NCBI GenBank assembly: GCA_958423465.1
Contig: CATZRD010000036.1
Location: forward strand, 1-25,442
Direction: 5' to 3'
DNA from: an uncultured Oscillospiraceae bacterium
GTDB taxonomy: Bacteria > Bacillota > Clostridia > Oscillospirales > Oscillospiraceae
Length of the DNA stretch: 25,442 nucleotides
In this document: piece by piece, positions 9,780-17,295 of the stretch
How positions within the stretch are numbered: position 1 is the stretch's first letter
Layout: each line of letters starts with the position of its first letter
Program-made: the position numbers and the translations under genes
Notes under the pieces: generated by a model
What the model was told of the DNA's origin: nothing
What the model saw: only the letters and a program-made list of their open reading frames with translations
Databases searched by the model: none

Positions 9780-11486
9780 ATGGCCGAGGAAAGCAGGACC
9801 CCCCTGGCGGCTGAGCCGGCGGAGGCCGAGAGCAGAAACTTTATCCATCAGTTCATCGACGAGGACATCGCAGAGGGTGGTCAGTTCCAGGGCATGACCG
9901 TCCACACCCGTTTCCCGCCGGAGCCTAACGGCTATCTGCACATCGGCCACTGCAAGGCCCTGTGCATCGACTTCGGCGCCGCCGAAAAGTACGGCGGGCT
10001 GTGCAATCTGCGCATGGACGACACCAACCCCTCCAAGGAGGACGTGGAGTATGTGGAGGCCATCCAGGAGGATATCCACTGGCTGGGCTTTGACTGGGGG
10101 GACCGGTTCTTCTACGCCTCCGACTACTTCGAGAAGATGTACGAGTGCGCCGAGGGACTCATCAAAAAGAGCCTGGCTTACGTCTGCCAGCTGACTCCCG
10201 AGGAGTTCAAAGAGTACCGGGGAGACGTGAACACCCCCGCCCGCAGCCCCTGGCGGGACCGCCCCATGGAGGAGAGCCTGGACCTGTTTCGCCGGATGCG
10301 GGCAGGGGAGTTCCCCAATGGGGCCATGACCCTGCGGGCGAAGATCGACCTGGCCAGCGGCAATTTCAATATGCGGGACCCGGTGATCTACCGGATCAAC
10401 CACGCCCATCACCACCGTCAGGGGGACAAGTGGTGCATCTACCCCATGTACGACTTCGCCCACCCCATTGAGGACGCCCTGGAGGGCATCACCCACAGCC
10501 TCTGCTCCCTGGAGTTTGAGGCCCACCGCCCCCTCTACAACTGGGTGGTGGCCAACTGCGACCTGCCCGCCAAGCCCCGGCAGATCGAGTTCGCCCGCCT
10601 GGGGCTGGACCACACGGTGATGAGCAAGCGGAAGCTCCGGGCCCTGGTGGAGGGCGGCAAGGTCTCCGGCTGGGACGACCCCCGGATGCCCACCCTCTGC
10701 GGCCTCCGCCGCCGGGGCTACACCCCCCGGTCCATCCGCAGCTTCTGCGAGCGCATCGGCGTGGCCAAGGCCAGCTCCACCGTGGAGTACAGCTTCCTGG
10801 AGCACTGCCTGCGGGAGGACCTGAACGAGACTGCCCAGCGGGTCATGGCCGTCATCCACCCTGTGCGCCTGACCATCACCAACTACCCCGAGGGCCAGTC
10901 CGAGACGCTCACGGTGGAGAATAACCCCCTGGATCCCGCCGCCGGCGCCCGGGAGGTGACCTTCTCCCGTGACCTCTGGATCGAGGCCGACGATTTTCTG
11001 GCCCAGCCGGTGCCCAAGTACAAGCGCCTCTATCCCGACGGGCCGGAGTGCCGCCTGAAGGGGGCCTACCTGATCCGGTGCGTGGGCTATGAGACCGACG
11101 AGAACGGCCATGTCGCCCGGGTGCTGGCCTCCTACGATCCGGACAGCCGGGGCGGCGACCCCGCCGACGGCCGGAAGGTGAAGGGCGCCACCATCCACTG
11201 GGTGGACGCCGCTACCGCCGTGGACGCGGAGTGCCGCCTCTACGACGACCTGTTCCTGGACGAGAGCCCCGACGCCGCCGACAAGGATTTTATGGCCTGC
11301 CTGAACCCGAACTCCCTGGAGGTCGTCACCGGCTGTAAGGTGGAGGCGGGGCTGAAGGACGCCGTGGCTCCCGCGGGCTTCCAGTTCATGCGCATCGGCT
11401 ACTTCTGCCTGGACAGCAGGGACTCCCGGCCCGGCCATCTGGTATTCAACCGCTCCGTGGGGCTGAAGGACAGCTTCAAAAAGTGA
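9780..11486 (+). CDS. glnS: Glutamine--tRNA ligase (GlnRS)
   Basis: The 568-residue class I synthetase charges tRNA(Gln) with glutamine directly. FPPEPNGYLHIGH gives the HIGH motif at residues 54-57, and VMSKRKL (MSK at 281-283) is the KMSKS-type loop. RMDDTNPSKED and the DYFEKMYECAEGLI helix are GlnRS-type. Length is close to the 554 residues of the E. coli enzyme, with the two C-terminal beta-barrel domains that bind the anticodon. ATG 9780 follows AAGGAG by 9 bases; earlier in-frame ATGs overlap the promoter. The gene is a single-gene unit bounded by its own promoter and a terminator. GlnRS is absent from many Firmicutes, which use GatCAB, so acquisition by transfer in an ancestor is likely. 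Confidence 0.95.
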   Translation: MAEESRTPLAAEPAEAESRNFIHQFIDEDIAEGGQFQGMTVHTRFPPEPNGYLHIGHCKALCIDFGAAEKYGGLCNLRMDDTNPSKEDVEYVEAIQEDIHWLGFDWGDRFFYASDYFEKMYECAEGLIKKSLAYVCQLTPEEFKEYRGDVNTPARSPWRDRPMEESLDLFRRMRAGEFPNGAMTLRAKIDLASGNFNMRDPVIYRINHAHHHRQGDKWCIYPMYDFAHPIEDALEGITHSLCSLEFEAHRPLYNWVVANCDLPAKPRQIEFARLGLDHTVMSKRKLRALVEGGKVSGWDDPRMPTLCGLRRRGYTPRSIRSFCERIGVAKASSTVEYSFLEHCLREDLNETAQRVMAVIHPVRLTITNYPEGQSETLTVENNPLDPAAGAREVTFSRDLWIEADDFLAQPVPKYKRLYPDGPECRLKGAYLIRCVGYETDENGHVARVLASYDPDSRGGDPADGRKVKGATIHWVDAATAVDAECRLYDDLFLDESPDAADKDFMACLNPNSLEVVTGCKVEAGLKDAVAPAGFQFMRIGYFCLDSRDSRPGHLVFNRSVGLKDSFKK

Positions 11487-11506
11487 TCTCCCGCCGGGAG
11501 AGGAAA

Positions 11507-11541
11507 AAGAGGGACAGCCGCTTTGGGCGGCTGTCCCTCTT
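11507..11541 (+). terminator. Terminator after glnS
   Basis: AAGAGGGACAGCCGC (11507-11521) pairs perfectly with GCGGCTGTCCCTCTT (11527-11541), a 15-pair stem with a five-base loop. No long U tract follows, but the stem's 3' end is pyrimidine rich. It sits 20 bases after the glnS stop. Confidence 0.75.
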
Positions 11542-11584
11542 CGCTGTCTGGGACGTCGCCGACAAAACCTTCCGGTTTCCTCCC

Positions 11585-11614
11585 GTATATTCTCCCGGGC
11601 GGGGGGACACAATG
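11585..11614 (+). promoter_or_regulatory. Candidate sigma-F/sigma-G-type promoter of sigG
   Basis: GTATA (11585-11589) as -35 and CACAATG (11608-11614) as -10 are 18 bases apart. They resemble the forespore consensus (G-A/T-ATA, then CATnnTA) at five of seven -10 positions. It lies 33 bases before the sigG start, the expected place for forespore control and autoregulation of this gene. No sigma-A-type promoter competes nearby. The call rests on pattern match only. Confidence 0.4.
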
Positions 11615-11646
11615 CCAATGTAAGTTTTGGCAAGGGGGGCGGCCGG

Positions 11647-12417
11647 ATGCAGGGCAAGGTGGAGATCTGCGGGGTGAACACCGCCAAGCTGAAGGTGCTG
11701 CGAAGCGACGAGACCGCGCGGCTGCTGCGGCGGACCAAGGAGGGGGACCTGAAGGCCCGGGAGGAGCTGATCGAGGGCAACCTGCGCCTGGTGCTGTCGG
11801 TGATCCAGAAGTTCGCCGGACGGGGGGAAAACGCCGACGACCTGTTCCAGGTGGGCTGCGTGGGCCTCATCAAGGCCATTGACAATTTCGACATTTCCCA
11901 GCCGGTAAAATTTTCCACCTACGGCGTTCCCATGATCGTGGGGGAGATCCGCCGCTACCTCCGGGACAACAACGCCATCCGGGTCAGCCGCAGTATGCGG
12001 GACACCGCCTATCGGGTGATGCAGGCCCGGGAGCGGCTCATGGCCCGGGACCAGCGGGAACCCACCGTGGAGCAGCTGGCCCGGGAGCTGGACCTTCCCC
12101 GGGAGGAGGTGGTCTTTGCCATGGAGGCCATCGTAGACCCGGTGAGCCTCTTTGAGCCCATCTATTCCGACGGTGGGGATACGGTGTGCGTCATGGACCA
12201 GGTGAAGGACACCAAAAACACCGACGAACAGTGGCTGGAGCAGATCGCTCTGCGGGACGCCATGGACCGGCTGGGGGAGCGGGAGCGGCATATCCTGGCC
12301 CTGCGGTTCTACGAGGGCAAGACCCAGATGGAGGTCTCCGCCGAGGTGGGGATCAGCCAGGCCCAGGTGAGCCGCCTGGAGAAGAACGCCCTGAAGGCCA
12401 TCAAAAAGAATATCTGA
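11647..12417 (+). CDS. sigG: RNA polymerase sporulation sigma factor SigG
   Basis: This 256-residue sigma-70 family protein directs late forespore transcription during endospore formation. The N-terminal KVEICGVNTAKL is the sigma-G signature that distinguishes it from sigma-F and sigma-B. Region 2 (GNLRLVLSVIQKF, DDLFQVGCVGLIKAIDNFD, KFSTYGVPMIVGEIRRYLRD), region 3 (REPTVEQLARELDLP) and region 4 with its helix-turn-helix (TQMEVSAEVGISQAQVSRLEK) are all complete. The start follows a G-rich AAGGGGGG ribosome binding site. A YlmC/YmxH gene follows, as in B. subtilis, but the usual spoIIGA-sigE neighbours are absent and glnS is upstream instead. Its presence says the organism can probably make spores. 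Confidence 0.96.
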   Translation: MQGKVEICGVNTAKLKVLRSDETARLLRRTKEGDLKAREELIEGNLRLVLSVIQKFAGRGENADDLFQVGCVGLIKAIDNFDISQPVKFSTYGVPMIVGEIRRYLRDNNAIRVSRSMRDTAYRVMQARERLMARDQREPTVEQLARELDLPREEVVFAMEAIVDPVSLFEPIYSDGGDTVCVMDQVKDTKNTDEQWLEQIALRDAMDRLGERERHILALRFYEGKTQMEVSAEVGISQAQVSRLEKNALKAIKKNI

Positions 12418-12475
12418 CGGCCCGGGCATAGGACATCCGGCGGTCGGCATAGCCTCCCAGGGGAGGCGATATACC

Positions 12476-12763
12476 ATGGACTGCCGGTTCAGCGATATGC
12501 GCTATAAGGAGGTCATCAATATCTGCGACGGCTGCCGCCTGGGCTATGTGGGGGACCTGGAGCTGCAGCTGCCGGAGGGGCGGATCACCGCCCTCATCGT
12601 GCCCGGCCCCTGCCGGTTCTTCGGCCTGTTCGGCCGGGGGGAGGAGTACTTCGTCCCCTGGGAGTGCATCAAGCAGATCGGGGACGACATCATCCTCATC
12701 GACAAGCCCATCCAGCGTCCGGAGCCCAGGCCGGACCGCAGAAAGCGCCGCCGGCTGTTCTAG
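12476..12763 (+). CDS. YlmC/YmxH family PRC-barrel protein
   Basis: The 95-residue protein has the PRC-barrel-like pattern of YlmC/YmxH: YKEVINICDGCRLGYVGDLEL, then GRITALIVPGP, a FGLFGRGEEYFVPW segment and IKQIGDDIILID. It ends in a basic tail (RPDRRKRRRLF). B. subtilis YlmC lies just downstream of sigG too, and family members are linked to sporulation, though the molecular role is unknown. The start ATG follows GGGGAGGCG by about 6 bases. It is 58 bases after sigG and likely co-transcribed. Confidence 0.88.
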   Translation: MDCRFSDMRYKEVINICDGCRLGYVGDLELQLPEGRITALIVPGPCRFFGLFGRGEEYFVPWECIKQIGDDIILIDKPIQRPEPRPDRRKRRRLF

Positions 12764-12773
12764 CCGGCGGATT

Positions 12774-12804
12774 TTCAAAAAAGCGGCTTTGCCGCTTTTT
12801 TGAA
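12774..12804. terminator. Bidirectional rho-independent terminator after the sigG operon
   Basis: A perfect palindrome pairs 12774-12787 with 12791-12804 (14 pairs, loop TTT). The stem core is GCGGC/GCCGC and it is flanked by A6 on the left and T6 on the right, so it has a U tract in either direction. It starts 11 bases after the YlmC/YmxH stop. Confidence 0.9.
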
Positions 12805-12960
12805 TCCACTTCGCTTCGCGCCGCCGCAGGGGACCGGGCCGAGCGCGCTCCGTGAGAAGTGTTTTTCGCAGAGATGAACTCCGCGAAAAACGATTGGATA
12901 TGATTTCGCCGCCTGCGGCGGCAAAACTGAGTGCCGCAGGGGAGCGGCGGGGCGGGGAAG
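12805..12960. other. Noncoding GC-rich structured block, possibly an intergenic repeat
   Basis: No credible gene lies between the terminator and the rpsB promoter. The block holds a GTTTTTCGC/GCGAAAAAC stem (12861-12891, extended by GAG/CTC) and a GCCGCC/GGCGGC stem (12908-12922). It also holds CACTTC/GAAGTG (12807-12861) and the direct repeat GCCGCAGGGGA at 12823-12833 and 12933-12943. The modular palindromes suggest a repeat or a small structured RNA. No promoter of its own was recognised. Confidence 0.4.
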
Positions 12961-13004
12961 CATGAAAATCTGGAAAAATTCTCCGGTTTTTTTGAAAAAA
13001 GCAC

Positions 13005-13033
13005 TTGCGGACAGGACGCTTTTGTGGTATTAT
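13005..13033 (+). promoter_or_regulatory. Vegetative promoter of rpsB-tsf
   Basis: TTGCGG (13005-13010) and TATTAT (13028-13033) are spaced by exactly 17 bases. Transcription would start near 13040, leaving a leader of about 107 bases before rpsB. An A/T-rich stretch upstream (GGTTTTTTTGAAAAAA) could act as an UP-like element. Confidence 0.8.
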
Positions 13034-13049
13034 ACTTCAGCATTCCGCA

Positions 13050-13109
13050 CAGCCCCCGATGTCTGGTCGGTGCCGCCAAGGGCGGTTGGCCCGGCAGGGG
13101 AAGGGGCTG
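13050..13109 (+). promoter_or_regulatory. Structured rpsB leader, candidate S2 autoregulatory element
   Basis: Within the untranslated leader an outer stem CAGCCCC/GGGGCTG (13050-13056 with 13103-13109) encloses two inner stems. These are GGTC/GGCC (13065-13068 with 13088-13091) and GCCGCC/GGCGGT (13072-13077 with 13081-13086, loop AAG). Feedback by ribosomal protein S2 on its own mRNA is known in E. coli; use of this fold for that purpose here is inference. Confidence 0.4.
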
Positions 13110-13146
13110 GAGGTACAAACTAAATCATACTGGAGGAAACAAAATC

Positions 13147-13872
13147 ATGGCAAGCGTCGTATCGATGAAGCAGCTCCTGGAGGCCGGCGTCCACTTCGGT
13201 CACCAGACCCGCCGCTGGAACCCCAAGATGGCCCCCTATATCTACACCGAGCGCAACGGCATCTATATCATCGACCTGCAGAAGACCGTCAAGAAGCTGG
13301 AGGAGGCCTACGCCTTCGTCCGTCAGCTCAGCGAGAACGGCCAGTCCCTGCTGTTCGTGGGCACCAAGAAGCAGGCCCAGGAGGCCATCAAGGACGAGGC
13401 TCTGCGCTGCAATATGTACTATGTCAACGCCCGCTGGCTGGGCGGCATGATGACCAACTTCAAGACCATGCGCACCCGTATCGACCGCCTGAACCAGCTG
13501 AAGACCATGCAGGCCGACGGCACCTTCGATATGCTGCCCAAGAAGGAAGTCATCAAGCACCTGGGCGAGATCGAGAAGCTGGAGAAGTACCTGGGCGGCG
13601 TGAAGGAAATGAAGAAGCTGCCCGGCGCCCTGTTCATCGTGGACACCCGCAAGGAGCGCAACGCCATCGCCGAGGCCCACAAGCTGGGCATCCCCGTGGT
13701 GGCCATCGCCGATACCAACTGCGACCCTGACGAGATCGACTACGCCATCCCCGGCAACGACGACGCCATCCGCGCCATCAAGCTCATCGCCGGCACCATG
13801 GCCAACGCCATTCTGGAGGGCAAGCAGGGCGAGCAGGTGGAGGAAGCCGCCGCCGAGGCCGCCGCTGAGTAA
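13147..13872 (+). CDS. rpsB: 30S ribosomal protein S2
   Basis: The 241-residue protein is an essential small-subunit ribosomal protein. It opens with the S2 signature VVSMKQLLEAGVHFGHQTRRWNPKM and contains IIDLQKTVKKLEEAY, LFVGTKKQAQE and the VVAIADTNCDPDEIDYAIPGNDDAI segment typical of the family. The C-terminal tail is short and acidic/alanine rich. The start is fixed by GGAGG 10 bases upstream; the frame continues open upstream through the promoter but that part is not coding. Codon use is markedly more biased than in neighbours, as expected for a highly expressed gene. tsf follows, the usual order. Confidence 0.98.
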   Translation: MASVVSMKQLLEAGVHFGHQTRRWNPKMAPYIYTERNGIYIIDLQKTVKKLEEAYAFVRQLSENGQSLLFVGTKKQAQEAIKDEALRCNMYYVNARWLGGMMTNFKTMRTRIDRLNQLKTMQADGTFDMLPKKEVIKHLGEIEKLEKYLGGVKEMKKLPGALFIVDTRKERNAIAEAHKLGIPVVAIADTNCDPDEIDYAIPGNDDAIRAIKLIAGTMANAILEGKQGEQVEEAAAEAAAE

Positions 13873-13883
13873 TTTCGCGACCC

Positions 13884-13911
13884 AATGGGGCGGGGGAGGT
13901 CCCGCCCCATT
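13884..13911 (+). terminator. Hairpin between rpsB and tsf (partial terminator or attenuator)
   Basis: AATGGGGCGGG (13884-13894) pairs with CCCGCCCCATT (13901-13911), 11 pairs and a six-base loop. No U tract follows, so partial termination or RNA stabilisation that adjusts the S2 to EF-Ts ratio is more likely than full termination. Confidence 0.55.
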
Positions 13912-13951
13912 CCCATATGATTCATATAAAATAAATTGGAGGATCACAATT

Positions 13952-14878
13952 ATGGCTTTTACAGCTGCTGATGTTAAGACCCTGCGGGAAATGACCGGCG
14001 TGGGCATGATGGACTGCAAAAAGGCCCTGGCCGCCACCGACGGCGACATGGACAAGGCTGTGGAGTTCCTGCGGGAGAAGGGCCTGGCCGCCTCCGCCAA
14101 GAAGGCCGGCCGCATCGCCGCCGAGGGCATGGCCTATGCCGCCGTCATCGACGGCGTGGGCGTTGTGGTGGAGGTCAACGCCGAGACCGACTTCGTGGGC
14201 AAGAACGAGAAGTTCCAGGAGTTCGTCAAGGGCGTGGCCGCCACCGTGGCCCACTGCGACCCCGCCGATCTGGACGCTCTGATGGCCTGCCAGTACAACG
14301 GCGCCGACCTGACCGTTACCCAGCAGCAGCAGGAGATGGTCCTGGTCATCGGCGAGAACATCAAGGTCCGCCGCTTCGCCCGCTATGCCCAGGGCGTGTC
14401 CGTGCCCTATATCCATGCCGGCGGCAAGATCGGCGTGCTGGTGAACCTGGAGGTCTCCGACGGCGTGGACGCCACTGCCATCGGCAAGGACGTGGCCATG
14501 CAGATCGCCGCCCTGAACCCCCGCTTCTGGGACAAGACCCAGGTGACCCAGGACGTGCTGGACGAGGAGAAGAAGATCCTGGTGGCCCAGATGGCCAACG
14601 ATCCCAAGATGGCCAGCAAGCCCGACGCGGTGAAGGAGAAGATCGCCGCCGGCAAGATGAACAAGTTCTACTCCGAGAACTGCCTGCTCCAGCAGGAGTT
14701 CGTCCGGGGCGACGTGTTCACCGGCACGGTGGAGCAGTATATCGCCTCCGCCGCCAAGGCGCTGGGCGGGACTGTGACCTTCAAGGATGCCGTTCGCTTC
14801 GAGAAGGGCGAGGGCATCGAGAAGAAGCAGGAGAACTTTGCCGCCGAGATCGCCTCCATGGTGAGCGGAAACAAATAA
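13952..14878 (+). CDS. tsf: Translation elongation factor Ts
   Basis: EF-Ts is the guanine-nucleotide exchange factor for EF-Tu. The 308-residue protein begins with the UBA-like domain (VKTLREMTGVGMMDCKKALAATDGDMDKAVEFLREKG). It then has the EF-Tu-contacting TDFVGKNEKF motif near residues 81-90. The N and C subdomains of the core follow, including KVRRFARY, IHAGGKIGVLVNLE and the late EF-Ts motif FYSENCLLQQEFV. The ribosome binding site GGAGG is 9 bases before ATG. It shares a transcript with rpsB and is followed by a clear terminator. Confidence 0.98.
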   Translation: MAFTAADVKTLREMTGVGMMDCKKALAATDGDMDKAVEFLREKGLAASAKKAGRIAAEGMAYAAVIDGVGVVVEVNAETDFVGKNEKFQEFVKGVAATVAHCDPADLDALMACQYNGADLTVTQQQQEMVLVIGENIKVRRFARYAQGVSVPYIHAGGKIGVLVNLEVSDGVDATAIGKDVAMQIAALNPRFWDKTQVTQDVLDEEKKILVAQMANDPKMASKPDAVKEKIAAGKMNKFYSENCLLQQEFVRGDVFTGTVEQYIASAAKALGGTVTFKDAVRFEKGEGIEKKQENFAAEIASMVSGNK

Positions 14879-14893
14879 ACAGCGCGTTTACGG

Positions 14894-14926
14894 CGGCCCG
14901 GGACCTTTTTGGCCCCGGGCCGTTTT
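14894..14926 (+). terminator. Rho-independent terminator after tsf
   Basis: CGGCCCGGG (14894-14902) pairs with CCCGGGCCG (14914-14922). After one A-C mismatch, CC/GG closes a TTTTT loop, and TTTT follows the stem. It ends the rpsB-tsf operon 16 bases after the tsf stop. Confidence 0.9.
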
Positions 14927-14967
14927 CTGACAGCTTCCGGTTCCGCTGCCAGACCGGAAAATCGCTG

Positions 14968-14996
14968 TTGTATTTTTCCATGGAAGGTGGTACAAT
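14968..14996 (+). promoter_or_regulatory. Vegetative promoter of the Asp23-nusB operon
   Basis: TTGTAT (14968-14973) and TACAAT (14991-14996) are 17 bases apart. The start of transcription would fall near 15003, about 44 bases before the Asp23 gene. This is the only good promoter seen for the operon that runs to mntP. Confidence 0.8.
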
Positions 14997-15046
14997 AATA
15001 AGGCTAATGATTCTGCCCCGGCAGAAGAGATAAGGAGTGTCTGTCA

Positions 15047-15388
15047 ATGCCAGAGAATAAGGACTACATGACCCACCCCGAGGAGTTGGGGTGCATCCAT
15101 ATTTCCGAGGATGTGCTGGCGTCCATCGCCTCCGGCGCCGCCGTGGAGGTGGAGGGCGTGGGCGGTATGATGAACCTGGCCGCCAAGAAGACCAGCGCCA
15201 AGGGCGTGCGTATGACCGTGGACGGGGAGAGCGTGGTTGTGGACCTGTATATCATGGTCCGGTACGGCTACGCCATTCCCGAGGTGGCCCGCAGCCTGCA
15301 GAACGCCGTCTCCACCGCGGTGGGGTCCATGGCCGGCTTCGCCGTGAAGGCGGTCAATGTCCATGTGGGCGGCGTCTGCTTCCAGTAA
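15047..15388 (+). CDS. Asp23/Gls24 family protein (YqhY-like)
   Basis: The 113-residue protein has the Asp23 pattern: HISEDVLASIASGAAVEVEGV, a central KGVRMTVDGESVVVDLYIMVRYGYAIPEVARSLQ and a C-terminal VKAVNVHVGGVCF. Members are associated with the cell envelope. The homologue YqhY sits beside nusB in B. subtilis, where it is connected with acetyl-CoA carboxylase control and lipid synthesis. The same neighbour here supports a YqhY-type role. The start has AAGGAG 11 bases upstream; nusB follows after 42 bases. Confidence 0.92.
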   Translation: MPENKDYMTHPEELGCIHISEDVLASIASGAAVEVEGVGGMMNLAAKKTSAKGVRMTVDGESVVVDLYIMVRYGYAIPEVARSLQNAVSTAVGSMAGFAVKAVNVHVGGVCFQ

Positions 15389-15430
15389 GCGTCTCCCTCA
15401 AACGCCAGAGAGAGAAAAGGACATAAGACA

Positions 15431-15937
15431 ATGATCAGAAATGTTGCCCGGGAGGTGGCGATGCACCTCTCCTACGAGCTGAGCTTCACCGATCTCACCG
15501 CCCAGGAGCTGGTGGACCAGCGGCTCAGCGAGGAGCACTTCCGCCAACTGGCTCCGGAGTACGAGGTCTACGGCAAGCTGCCCGGAGACAGCCAGCGGAC
15601 CTATATCGCCCGGCTGGTCCGGGGCGTGGCGGACCACGGCTACGAGCTGGACCAGTACATCGAGAAGTACGCCAGGGGCTGGCGGTTCGAGCGGATCCCC
15701 CTGGTGGCCGCCGCCATCATGCGGGTGGCCATGTACGAGATCCTGTATATGCCGGACGTTCCCAACAGCGCCGCTATCAACGCGGCGGTGGAGCTGACCC
15801 GCAAGTACGAGAGCGAGGACGTGGTCCGCTTCGTCAACGGCATCCTGGGCTCCTTTGTCCGGGCTGAGGCCGGGGAGCCGCCCCAGCCGGCGGCCGCGGC
15901 GGAGGACCAGACCGGCGCGGACCAGGGGGAGCAATGA
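15431..15937 (+). CDS. nusB: Transcription antitermination factor NusB
   Basis: NusB binds boxA RNA with S10 (NusE) during antitermination of rRNA operons. The 168-residue protein is all-helical. Its C-terminal half is characteristic: IPLVAAAIMRVAMYEILYMPDVPNSAAINAAVELTRKY followed by RFVNGILGSF. The N-terminal ARxxAxxLLYxxxF motif is degenerate (AREVAMHLSYELSF). A 20-residue alanine- and acid-rich tail extends past the usual end. The ribosome binding site is AAAGGA. A hairpin lies 8 bases after the stop. Confidence 0.92.
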   Translation: MIRNVAREVAMHLSYELSFTDLTAQELVDQRLSEEHFRQLAPEYEVYGKLPGDSQRTYIARLVRGVADHGYELDQYIEKYARGWRFERIPLVAAAIMRVAMYEILYMPDVPNSAAINAAVELTRKYESEDVVRFVNGILGSFVRAEAGEPPQPAAAAEDQTGADQGEQ

Positions 15938-15945
15938 CGCCAATG

Positions 15946-15969
15946 AGGAGCGCACGGTGGTGCGCTCCT
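15946..15969 (+). terminator. Hairpin after nusB (weak terminator or attenuator)
   Basis: AGGAGCGCAC (15946-15955) pairs with GTGCGCTCCT (15960-15969) around a four-base loop, followed only by TTCTAT. The short U run suggests partial termination, lowering xseA expression relative to nusB. Confidence 0.5.
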
Positions 15970-16038
15970 TTCTATACCGTCCGCGGGGCGCCGGCGTCCC
16001 CGGGCGGCGGTGTTCCACCCACATAAAGGAGGCCGGCT

Positions 16039-17295
16039 ATGGACCAGCAGATCTTTTCCGTTACCCAGATCAACCTGCTCATCAAATCGGTCCTGGACAG
16101 CGTTCCCCAGCTGGGGAGCGTCTGCGTCCGGGGCGAGATCTCCAACTATAAGCTGTATCCCTCCGGCCACCACTACTTCACCCTGAAGGACGCCGAGGGG
16201 GCCGTTCGCTGCGTCATGTTCCGGGGGCAGGCGTCCCGCCTGCGCTTCCGGCCGGAGAACGGCATGAAGGTGCTGGCCCAGGGGCGGATCGCGGTGTTCC
16301 CCCGGGACGGGACCTATCAGCTCTACTGCGAGGGCCTCAGCCCCGATGGGGTGGGGGACCTCCATGTGGCCTACGAGCAGCTGAAGGAGAAGCTGTATCA
16401 GGAGGGGCTGTTTGACGCCGCCCACAAAAAGCCCCTGCCGCCCTATCCACGGACCATCGCCATCATTACCTCCTCCGCCGGGGCGGCGGTCCACGACATG
16501 ATTCGAATCCTCCGCCGCCGGTATCCCCTGGCGAAGGTGAAGTTGCTGCCGGTGCGGGTCCAGGGGACGGAGGCCCCGCCGGAGATCGTGGGGGCCATCC
16601 GCTACGCCAACCGGTATCAGGTGGCGGATCTCATCATCACCGGCCGGGGCGGCGGCTCCATTGAGGACCTGTGGGCCTTCAACGACGAGCGGGTGGCGAG
16701 GGCCATCTACGACTCGGAGATCCCGGTGATCTCCGCCGTGGGCCACGAGCCGGACGTGACCATCGCGGACTTTGTGGCGGACGCCCGGGCGGCCACCCCC
16801 TCCCACGCGGCGGAGATGGCGGTGCCGGACCAGCGGGAGCTGCTGGCGCGGCTGGAGAGCCTGCGCCTGCGCATGGCCCAGTGTCAGCTCCGGCGGCTCC
16901 AGCTCAGCCGCCAGCGGCTGGCGTCCCTGGCGGCCAAGCGGGTGCTGCGGGACCCCATGGCCGCCATCGACGACAAGCGGATGCTGCTGGGCTATCTGCA
17001 AAAGAATTTGTGCGCCGCCCAGTCGGCCCGGCTGGCCCGGCCCCGGCGGGAGCTGGCGTCTCTGGCGGCGTCCCTGGACGCCATGAGTCCCCTGAAGGTC
17101 CTGGGCCGGGGCTTTGCCCTGGTGACGGACGGAGACGGACGGCTGGTGCGCCGTCCGGCGGACGCACCCGCCGGGTCCCGGGTGGCCGTGGCCCTGGCGG
17201 AGGGAAGGCTGACATGCCTGGTGGAGCAGTCGGAGGAAAGGAGAGAGGGATATGGCCGCGAAGAAGGAGCCTGTCATGAAGGAAAAGAGCTTTGA
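16039..17295 (+). CDS. xseA: Exodeoxyribonuclease VII large subunit
   Basis: XseA and several XseB subunits form exonuclease VII, which degrades single-stranded DNA in both directions. The 418-residue protein has the N-terminal OB-fold (SVTQINLLIKSVLD, VRGEISNYKLYPSGHHYFTLKD). The catalytic domain contains IAIITSSAGAAVHDMI, DLIITGRGGGSIEDLWAFNDE and PVISAVGHEPDVTIADFVADARAATPSHAAE, then a long coiled-coil region (about residues 268-345) and the terminal LGRGFALVTD. The start has AAAGGAGG upstream. Its end overlaps xseB by 44 bases, consistent with coupled translation. Confidence 0.96.
   Translation: MDQQIFSVTQINLLIKSVLDSVPQLGSVCVRGEISNYKLYPSGHHYFTLKDAEGAVRCVMFRGQASRLRFRPENGMKVLAQGRIAVFPRDGTYQLYCEGLSPDGVGDLHVAYEQLKEKLYQEGLFDAAHKKPLPPYPRTIAIITSSAGAAVHDMIRILRRRYPLAKVKLLPVRVQGTEAPPEIVGAIRYANRYQVADLIITGRGGGSIEDLWAFNDERVARAIYDSEIPVISAVGHEPDVTIADFVADARAATPSHAAEMAVPDQRELLARLESLRLRMAQCQLRRLQLSRQRLASLAAKRVLRDPMAAIDDKRMLLGYLQKNLCAAQSARLARPRRELASLAASLDAMSPLKVLGRGFALVTDGDGRLVRRPADAPAGSRVAVALAEGRLTCLVEQSEERREGYGREEGACHEGKEL

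Noticed and set aside
9606..11918. 770-residue open frame on the minus strand opposite glnS and early sigG
   Set aside because: It spans two clear genes and a terminator on the other strand, has no recognisable domain and no ribosome binding site.
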